Positions 44,815 through 49,959 of a stretch of DNA of 49,959 bases are shown here, piece after piece (position 1 is the first letter of the stretch; each line of letters begins with the position of its first letter). This stretch comes from JAVKFY01 sp040223615 (GTDB taxonomy: Bacteria > Pseudomonadota > Alphaproteobacteria > GCA-2731375): assembly GCA_040223615.1 (NCBI GenBank), contig JAVKFY010000065.1, positions 1 to 49,959 on the forward strand, given 5' to 3'. The translations under genes were made by a program, and so were the position numbers. The notes beneath the pieces are model-generated. The model worked only from the letters and a program-made list of their open reading frames with translations. It made no database searches and was not told where the DNA came from.

Positions 44815-45675
44815 TCAGGCTGGCAACCTGACCCGCGCCGGCGGCACCGGCAGGCCGGCGATGCCGGCGTCGGCGGCGTAGATGGTGCCGGCATTCTCGC
44901 GGTCGGCGCCGCGGCTGCCGGTGACGACGTAGAGCGTCTTCAGGTCGTCGCCGCCGAAGCACAGGCTGGTCACCATCGGCAACGGCACGTCGAGCTTGCG
45001 GCGCACCGATCCATCCGGCTCGAAGCCCCAGACCAGGCCGCCGGTGGCGTCGGCGACCCAGACCGAGCCGTCGGCGCCGATCGCCAGCCCGTCCGGCCAG
45101 CCGCTGTCGCCGAGCTTGGCGAAGGACCGGCGCGGGCCGACGCTGCCATCCGGGGCGCGGTCATAGGCCCAGACCTGGCCGGTGCGGGTGTCGGCGTGGA
45201 ACAGCCGGTCGCCGGCCGGGCTGACCCCGACTCCGTTGGTGAGCTCGATGCCGCGGGCCAGCAGGCGGGTGGAGCCGTCCAGGTCGATCATGTGCAGGTA
45301 TCCGGGCTTCGGTTCGCTGTCGCCGGCGCCGACCGGGCTGAAGCAGAGCGAGCCGACATAGATGCGGCCGTCCGGGTCGGTGCCGCTGTCGTTGAAGCCG
45401 ACGGTGCCGAGCGTCTCGTCCCGATCCAGCAGCACGTGACCGTCACCGCCGCCGAGCGGCTTCCACGACACGTTGCGGCCGCAGACCACCAGACCGCCAT
45501 CGGCATGCAGCTTGATCCCGCCGACGCCCTTTCGGTGCGGCAGCACGGTTTCGATTAACCCGTCCGCCGCCAGGCAATGGACGCCGCCGTTCACCACGTC
45601 GGAGAACAGCAATCCCTGGCCGGTCGCCCAGGTCGGCCCCTCGATCAGGCCGTAGCCGGTGGCGAGTTCCTGCAT
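44815..45675 (-). CDS. SMP-30/gluconolactonase family protein
   Basis: This 286-residue six-bladed beta-propeller hydrolase is of the SMP-30/gluconolactonase/LRE family. Its blocks are GYGLIEGPTWATGQGLLFSDV (metal-binding Glu), GGIKLHADGGLVVCGR, GFNDSGTDPDGRIYVGSL (with the conserved Asn-Asp) and NGVGVSPAGDRLFHADTRTGQVWAYD. GWPDGLAIGADGSVWVADATGG follows, with the likely catalytic Asp. The ATG at 45675 is preceded by GGAGAA. The natural lactone substrate is unknown. It lies between the MscS gene and the lipoprotein gene, all in the same direction. Confidence 0.93.
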   Translation of the reverse strand: MQELATGYGLIEGPTWATGQGLLFSDVVNGGVHCLAADGLIETVLPHRKGVGGIKLHADGGLVVCGRNVSWKPLGGGDGHVLLDRDETLGTVGFNDSGTDPDGRIYVGSLCFSPVGAGDSEPKPGYLHMIDLDGSTRLLARGIELTNGVGVSPAGDRLFHADTRTGQVWAYDRAPDGSVGPRRSFAKLGDSGWPDGLAIGADGSVWVADATGGLVWGFEPDGSVRRKLDVPLPMVTSLCFGGDDLKTLYVVTGSRGADRENAGTIYAADAGIAGLPVPPARVRLPA

Positions 45676-45784
45676 GGTGTTTCTCCTTCCCCGATCACGC
45701 GGCACGAGATGGCCAGGTCACGTCCGGCCATGACGCAAGATTACGTCGCGCATCATGCCCAGACTTGATTCGGGCACCCACGCC

Positions 45785-46240
45785 CTAGCGCCGCACCGTC
45801 TGGCCGTTGGCGTCGAGCACCAGTCGGCCGGGCTGTTCGCCGCTGGTCCGGGCGTCGCCGGCGATGGCCTCGACGATGGCGAGGTCCAACTTCTGTTGCA
45901 GCGCCAGCCGCTGGTAGATGACGCGCCGGTCGTCGTTGACCTGGGCGACGATGGCGCGGACTTGCTCGGTCGCGTCGGTGTCCAGAGGCTGGAGGTAGCC
46001 GTGGGTGTTCTCGACGACGCGACCGGCGTCTTTCAGCGATTCCACCGCCGCGCCGCGGCCCGGTTCGCGTGCCTTGGTGTGCTCGTCGGCCAGCTCCTTG
46101 GCGACGGCATTGGTCACCGCGACCTGCTGTCCAGGACGCACCTTGGGCGCCGCCGGCGCCGGCGGCAGGTCGCGCGCGCTCTGCGTCTGGCATGCGGACA
46201 GGCCGAGCGCGGCCACCAGCAGGACGACCAGGCGGATCAC
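45785..46240 (-). CDS. Small lipoprotein of unknown function
   Basis: This 151-residue protein has a signal sequence and lipobox: IRLVVLLVAALGLSAC with Cys at residue 17. It is therefore predicted to be a lipid-anchored periplasmic or outer-membrane protein. The mature part has a helical, charged body (VTNAVAKELADEHTKAREPGRG, then EQVRAIVAQVNDDRRVIYQRLALQQKLDLAIVEAIAG). I do not recognise a family. The start is GTG 46240, overlapping the stop of the acyl-CoA dehydrogenase gene (GTGA), so the two are coupled. The 109-bp gap before it holds a weak inverted repeat (TGCCC / GGGCA) and no gene. Confidence 0.8.
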   Translation of the reverse strand: MIRLVVLLVAALGLSACQTQSARDLPPAPAAPKVRPGQQVAVTNAVAKELADEHTKAREPGRGAAVESLKDAGRVVENTHGYLQPLDTDATEQVRAIVAQVNDDRRVIYQRLALQQKLDLAIVEAIAGDARTSGEQPGRLVLDANGQTVRR

Positions 46241-47439
46241 AAGCCGAGCACGAGCTTGGCCATGATGTTGCGCTGGATTTCGTTCGAGCCGGCATAGATC
46301 GTGGCGGCGCGGAAGTTCATGTACTTGGCCATCACCGGCACGGCGTGGTCCGGCCCGGCCGGCTCGATATTGTTGCCGGGCACGCGCGCCTCGGGCTGGA
46401 ACGGTGCGCCGTAGTAGTTCACGGCCTGTACGCCGAGCAGGGAAAGCTGCTGCTGCAGTTCGGCCCGGCGGGTCTTCATCATCGACGAGGCGGCACCGGG
46501 ATTCTCGCCGCTGCTCAGCGCCGACATCACCCGCTGTTCGGTGAAGTCCAGCGCGGTGATGCCGATCTCGGCCTCGTCCAGCGCCCGGGCGAAGCCGGTA
46601 TCGTCGGCCAGCCGACCACCGTCGGCATGCTCGGCGGCGGCGATCTCGCGCAGCCGCTCCAGGCCCTCGTACAGGCCCGGCGCCGCGGTCGAGCCGCCAC
46701 GCTCGAACTCCAGCAGGTACTTGGCCACGGTCCAGCCCTGGTTCTCCTCGCCGACGCGGTTCGCCTTCGGCACCCGCACGTCGTCGAAGAACACCTGGTT
46801 GACTTCATGATCGCCGGCGATGGTGATGATCGGCTCGACCTTGATGCCCGGCGTGTCCATGTCGAGCAACACGAAGGAGATGCCCTCCTGCGGCTTGCCC
46901 TCGCTCGAGGTGCGGACCAGGATGAACATCTTGTTGGCGTAGTGCGCGCCGGTGGTCCAGATCTTGGTGCCGTTGATCACGTAGTCGTCGCCATCGCTGA
47001 CCGCGCGGCACTGCAGCGAGGCCAGGTCGGAACCGGAGCCGGGCTCGGAGTAGCCCTGGCACCAGGTGTCTTCGCCGGAGAGAATCCGCGGCAGCACCGC
47101 GTCCTTCTGGTCCTGGCGGCCGAACTTCATCACCACGGGGCCGCACATGCGCAGCCCCATGGCGAACAGGCGCGGCGCGCCGGCCCGCGCGCTCTCGGTG
47201 TTGTAGATGTACTTCTGCATCACCGACCAGCCGGTGCCGCCGTACTCCACAGGCCAGCCCGGGGCGACCCAACCCTTGTCGTAGAGGGTCTTGTGCCAGC
47301 GCCGGCCGATCTCGATGTCGGAGAAGACGCCGCTGGTGAGGTTGGTGGCCTCGCGCATCTCCGGCGTCAACTCGGTGTCCAGGAAGGCGCGAACCTCGTC
47401 GCGAAAGGCCTGGTCCTCGGGGCTCATGGTCAGGTGCAT
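46237..47439 (-). CDS. Acyl-CoA dehydrogenase (second copy)
   Basis: This 400-residue paralogue of the enzyme at 29003-30208 has the same family blocks: FRDEVRAFLDTELTPE, CQGYSEPGSGSDLASLQCRA, YVINGTKIWTTGAHYANK and the end AGSNEIQRNIMAKLVLGL. It is an FAD-dependent dehydrogenase of a CoA thioester with unknown chain preference. It is coupled to the lipoprotein gene by a GTGA overlap. Unlike the first copy, it has no hydratase or transferase gene beside it. The ATG at 47439 follows a normal distance after the upstream gene. Confidence 0.95.
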   Translation of the reverse strand: MHLTMSPEDQAFRDEVRAFLDTELTPEMREATNLTSGVFSDIEIGRRWHKTLYDKGWVAPGWPVEYGGTGWSVMQKYIYNTESARAGAPRLFAMGLRMCGPVVMKFGRQDQKDAVLPRILSGEDTWCQGYSEPGSGSDLASLQCRAVSDGDDYVINGTKIWTTGAHYANKMFILVRTSSEGKPQEGISFVLLDMDTPGIKVEPIITIAGDHEVNQVFFDDVRVPKANRVGEENQGWTVAKYLLEFERGGSTAAPGLYEGLERLREIAAAEHADGGRLADDTGFARALDEAEIGITALDFTEQRVMSALSSGENPGAASSMMKTRRAELQQQLSLLGVQAVNYYGAPFQPEARVPGNNIEPAGPDHAVPVMAKYMNFRAATIYAGSNEIQRNIMAKLVLGL

Positions 47440-47492
47440 GTCGTTTCACTCCGGGTCTTTGACACGAAGTGTAGCGGAGCGCGACGGATGCG

Positions 47493-47882
47493 TCAGGCGG
47501 CTTCGTCGCCGCCGAAAACGAGGTTCAGGCCGTCCTGATAGTAGAGCGTCAGGCCGCCATCGAAGGTGACGAAGTGATAGCCGGAAACGTCGGCGCCGGT
47601 CTCGGTCACGTGCGCCTCGACGGTGCCTTGTCCGACCACCTGGCCGCCGGTGAGCGTCAGTGCCTGCACGTCGCCATCGCCGAACAGCACGACCTCGTTG
47701 TTACCATCGGCGAGCAGGTCGCCGATGGCCAGCGCCGGTCCTTGCCCGGCCGGCGGGGTGGTCGCCGTGGCGGCGGAGGCGGTGGCGCCCTCCAGCGCCG
47801 CCGCCAGAACCATGTCTTCGTCGCCCAGCAGGCCCGCGTCGGGCGCGCCGTCCCGGTCCGCCGGTTTGTCGCCGCCGGCCAT
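47493..47882 (-). CDS. 129-residue protein coupled to the RTX gene
   Basis: This acidic protein has no signal peptide and a low-complexity Asp/Ala/Gly N-terminus. Its ordered part is LLADGNNEVVLFGDGDVQALTLTGGQVVGQ, then SGYHFVTFDGGLTLYYQDGLNLVFGG. The alternation suggests a beta-rich domain, but I recognise no family. The ATG at 47882 overlaps the stop of the large RTX gene (ATGA), so it is the last gene of that unit. It might be a secreted partner or a separate C-terminal domain of the RTX protein; there is no evidence for one over the other. Confidence 0.75.
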   Translation of the reverse strand: MAGGDKPADRDGAPDAGLLGDEDMVLAAALEGATASAATATTPPAGQGPALAIGDLLADGNNEVVLFGDGDVQALTLTGGQVVGQGTVEAHVTETGADVSGYHFVTFDGGLTLYYQDGLNLVFGGDEAA

Positions 47883-49959
47883 CAGCCGGTGCCGCCGTCA
47901 TCGGTATCGACCTTGATCAGGTCGTTGATCGAGACCGTGGCGTTGCCATCGCTCCAGACGTCGAAGACGTCGCCATCGTCATTGGTCTCGCCTTCGGCGG
48001 TCCTGGTCCAGTTGACGCCCTCCAGCGTGACCGTGTCGCCGGCGTCGCCGTCGATGAACAGCTCGTTGTCGCCGTCGGTGGCCTGCAGCACGTCGCTCTT
48101 CGACAGCGACACCGAAGTGCCGGTGCCTTCGCCGGCGGCGGAGTCGTCCCCGCCGAGGTCGATACGCTCGATCTTCTTCACATTCGACAGATCGAGCACG
48201 CCGCCATCGTCGGCGATCAGCAGGTCCTCGCCGCTGCCACCGTCGATGCGGCTGTCGGCGGCATCCCAGACCAGCGTGTCGTCACCCGCGCCGCCGTAGA
48301 GCTTGTCCGCGCCTTCGCCGCCGTCGAGGAAGTCGCCTTCGCCGCCACCGCCGTAGAGCGAGTCGTTGCCGGCGCCGCCGAACAACTCGTCCGGCCCGTC
48401 GCCACCCACCAGCTTGTCGTTGCCGTCGCCTCCGAACAGCTGGTCGTTGCCGTCGCCACCGAACAACTGGTCGTTGCCTTCGCCGCCGATCAGCAGGTCG
48501 CTATCGCCGCCGCCGTAGAGCTTGTCATTGCCGCCATCGCCCTCCAGGGAGTCTTGGCCGCCGCCGCCGTAGAGTTTGTCGGCCTCTTCGCCACCGAAAA
48601 GCATGTCGTCGTCGGCGCCGCCGTAGAGCGAATCCTTGCCGGCATCGCCCATCAGCGTGTCGTGGCCGTCATCGCCCTTCAGCTTGTCGTTGCCGTCGCC
48701 GCCGGTCAGCGTATCGTCGCCGTCGCCGCCGAACAGTTGATCGTTGCCCTCGCCGCCGTCGAGCAGGTCACCCTCGCTGCCGCCGCCATACAGCTTATCG
48801 GCACCGGTGCCGCCGTAAAGAGCGTCGGGTCCGACACCGCCGAAAAGCTTGTCGTTGTCGGCGCCGCCGAACAACGTGTCGGTCTTCTCGCCGCCATAGA
48901 GCTTGTCCTTGCCTTCGCCGCCGAAGAGCTGGTCGATGTCGCCGCCGCCATAGAGCCGGTCGTTGCCTGCTTCGCCCACCAGCGTGTCGAAGCCGCTGCC
49001 GCCGTAGAGCTTATCGGCGCCAGCCCCACCGGTTGCCGAGTCGTTGCCGGCGTCGCCATAGAGCTTGTCGTTGCCCTCGCCGCCGTCGAGCGTATCGTTG
49101 CCGAAGCCGCCGAACAGCGCGTCCTTGCCGGCCCCGCCCGAGAGGCTGTCATTGCCCGACTCGCCCCTCAGCTTGTCGTTGCCTTCGCCGCCGTCGAGCG
49201 TGTCATCGTCAGCGCCGCCAAAGAGCTGATCCTTGCCAGCGCCACCTGACAGACTGTCGGCGCCGTCGTCGCCGTAGAGCTTATCCTTGCCCTCGCCGCC
49301 GTCGAGCGTGTCGCTGTCGGCGCCACCAAAGAGCTGATCCTTGCCAGCGCCACCTGACAGACTATCGGCGCCGTCGTCGCCGTAGAGCTTATCCTTGCCC
49401 TCGCCGCCGTCGAGCGTGTCGCTGTCGGCACCGCCATAGAGCTTGTCGTTGCCAGCATCGCCGGACAGGCTGTCGGCGCCGTCGCCGCCGAAGATGGTGT
49501 CCTTGCCGGCATCGCCACTGATGCTGTCGTTGCCGCCTTCGCCGCTCATCCGATCGTTGCCGTCGTTCAACGCCAGGCTGTCGTCGAACGCGGTGCCGTA
49601 GACCGTGTCGTTGCCAGGCAAGGCGTCGTCGATCAGCGCCTCGTCGTCGCCGCGGCCATCGTAGTAGTCGGCCTGTGGCGTGAACCGCGGTGAGCCACCG
49701 CCGGTGTCATCACCACCGCCGCCGGTATCGTCGCCACCACCGCCGGTATCGTCTCCGCCACCGCCAGTGTCATCGCCGCCGCCACCGGTATCGTCGCCAC
49801 CGCCGCCGGTGTCGTCGCCGCCGCCGCCGGTGTCATCACCACCGCCGCCGGTGTCGTCGCCACCGCCGCCGGTGTCGTCGCCACCGCCGCCGGTGTCGTC
49901 GCCACCACCGCCGGTGTCGTCGCCACCACCGCCGGTATCGTCGCCACCACCGCCGGTAT
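47882..49959 (-). CDS. Large RTX repeat protein (5' end outside window)
   Basis: At least 691 residues are present, open at the right edge. The N-terminal visible part is ~12 copies of a heptapeptide GGGGDDT (49703-49959). A short linker (SPRFTPQADYYDGRGDDEALIDDAL) and more than 400 residues of GGxGxDxLxG calcium-binding nonapeptides follow. The C-terminal ~150 residues are not RTX: SRIDGGSGEDLLIADDGGVLDLSNVKKIERIDL, NELFIDGDAGDTVTLEGVNW and VFDVWSDGNATVSINDLI. These features recur at the C-termini of large secreted proteins and adhesins. It is probably a type I secreted protein. A TTG at 49621 lies within the frame but is not a credible start. Confidence 0.88.
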   Translation of the reverse strand, partial: TGGGGDDTGGGGDDTGGGGDDTGGGGDDTGGGGDDTGGGGDDTGGGGDDTGGGGDDTGGGGDDTGGGGDDTGGGGDDTGGGGDDTGGGSPRFTPQADYYDGRGDDEALIDDALPGNDTVYGTAFDDSLALNDGNDRMSGEGGNDSISGDAGKDTIFGGDGADSLSGDAGNDKLYGGADSDTLDGGEGKDKLYGDDGADSLSGGAGKDQLFGGADSDTLDGGEGKDKLYGDDGADSLSGGAGKDQLFGGADDDTLDGGEGNDKLRGESGNDSLSGGAGKDALFGGFGNDTLDGGEGNDKLYGDAGNDSATGGAGADKLYGGSGFDTLVGEAGNDRLYGGGDIDQLFGGEGKDKLYGGEKTDTLFGGADNDKLFGGVGPDALYGGTGADKLYGGGSEGDLLDGGEGNDQLFGGDGDDTLTGGDGNDKLKGDDGHDTLMGDAGKDSLYGGADDDMLFGGEEADKLYGGGGQDSLEGDGGNDKLYGGGDSDLLIGGEGNDQLFGGDGNDQLFGGDGNDKLVGGDGPDELFGGAGNDSLYGGGGEGDFLDGGEGADKLYGGAGDDTLVWDAADSRIDGGSGEDLLIADDGGVLDLSNVKKIERIDLGGDDSAAGEGTGTSVSLSKSDVLQATDGDNELFIDGDAGDTVTLEGVNWTRTAEGETNDDGDVFDVWSDGNATVSINDLIKVDTDDGGTG
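49220..49435. repeat. 108-bp tandem duplication in the RTX array
   Basis: Two 108-bp copies, 49220-49327 and 49328-49435, are almost identical, with only a couple of base differences. Each encodes 36 residues (four nonapeptides). Other RTX units in the gene have diverged much more, so this duplication is recent. Confidence 0.88.
49703..49959. repeat. 21-bp tandem repeat encoding GGGGDDT
   Basis: About 12 copies of a 21-bp unit (leftward GGCGGCGGTGGTGAYGACACC, with silent changes) run to the window edge. The frame is the same as the RTX gene, giving Gly4-Asp2-Thr units. The changes seen are synonymous, so selection on the peptide or recent expansion is likely. Confidence 0.9.

Noticed and set aside
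47660..49249. 529-codon rightward Val/Ala-rich frame opposite the RTX array
   Set aside because: Its periodicity is the mirror of the RTX repeats; it has no start context or family.
49703..49959. Possible CRISPR-like array
   Set aside because: The units are directly adjacent 21-bp coding repeats without spacers.

Overview
The window looks like one contiguous stretch of a high-GC alphaproteobacterial chromosome, probably Rhodospirillales-like. The base composition is roughly two-thirds G+C, stop/start overlaps of the ATGA type are common, groESL is controlled by a CIRCE operator, and the cobalamin, C-P lyase and beta-oxidation genes have alphaproteobacterial character. I see no rRNA, tRNA, CRISPR array, phage or transposase gene. 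The first ~105 bases are low-complexity and read like a poor contig end.

Bases 1-21081 are a near-complete corrin-ring and lower-ligand cobalamin cluster. The rightward genes are cobN (5' cut), cobO, cobQ, cbiX, a VDWSA-domain/CobH fusion, cobL, cobI, a cbiG-cobJ fusion, an EamA transporter, cobM, cobA, cobB and cobT. The leftward genes are cobD, cbiD-cobK-PAS protein, and cobS with a DUF1289 gene. The gene set mixes early-cobalt enzymes (CbiX, CbiD, CbiG) with the late cobaltochelatase subunit CobN. Two copies of a ~111-bp palindromic repeat lie here in opposite orientations. One is between cobO and cobQ; the other sits in frame inside the CbiG part of CbiG-CobJ and adds 37 codons. A second composite inverted repeat separates cbiX from the CobH fusion.

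Bases 21168-25956 hold a four-gene Gld-type ABC exporter module: ATPase, ABC-2 permease, GldG-like auxiliary protein and DUF4340 protein. It is followed by a sigma70-type promoter with CIRCE, groES, groEL and a strong terminator (25971-28188), then mtgA for peptidoglycan glycan-strand synthesis.

Bases 29003-34306 are a leftward set: DUF1045 2H-phosphoesterase, CaiB-type CoA transferase, FadB/FadJ-type bifunctional enzyme and acyl-CoA dehydrogenase. A rightward RTX protein (34512-36287) and a glutathione S-transferase-like gene follow.

Bases 37202-43843 are the C-P lyase locus. phnGHIJKL and phnM run leftward, and phnF, a GntR/HutC-type repressor, diverges from them. The shared intergenic region carries a GTCTAGAC palindrome that fits HutC-type operators. 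phnN and a phosphonate transporter are not in the window.

Bases 43848-49959 are leftward: a MscS-type channel, an SMP-30/gluconolactonase-type protein, a small lipoprotein coupled to a second acyl-CoA dehydrogenase, a 129-residue protein coupled to a large RTX protein, and the 5'-truncated RTX protein itself. That protein begins in the window with a 21-bp repeat encoding GGGGDDT and also contains a recent 108-bp tandem duplication.
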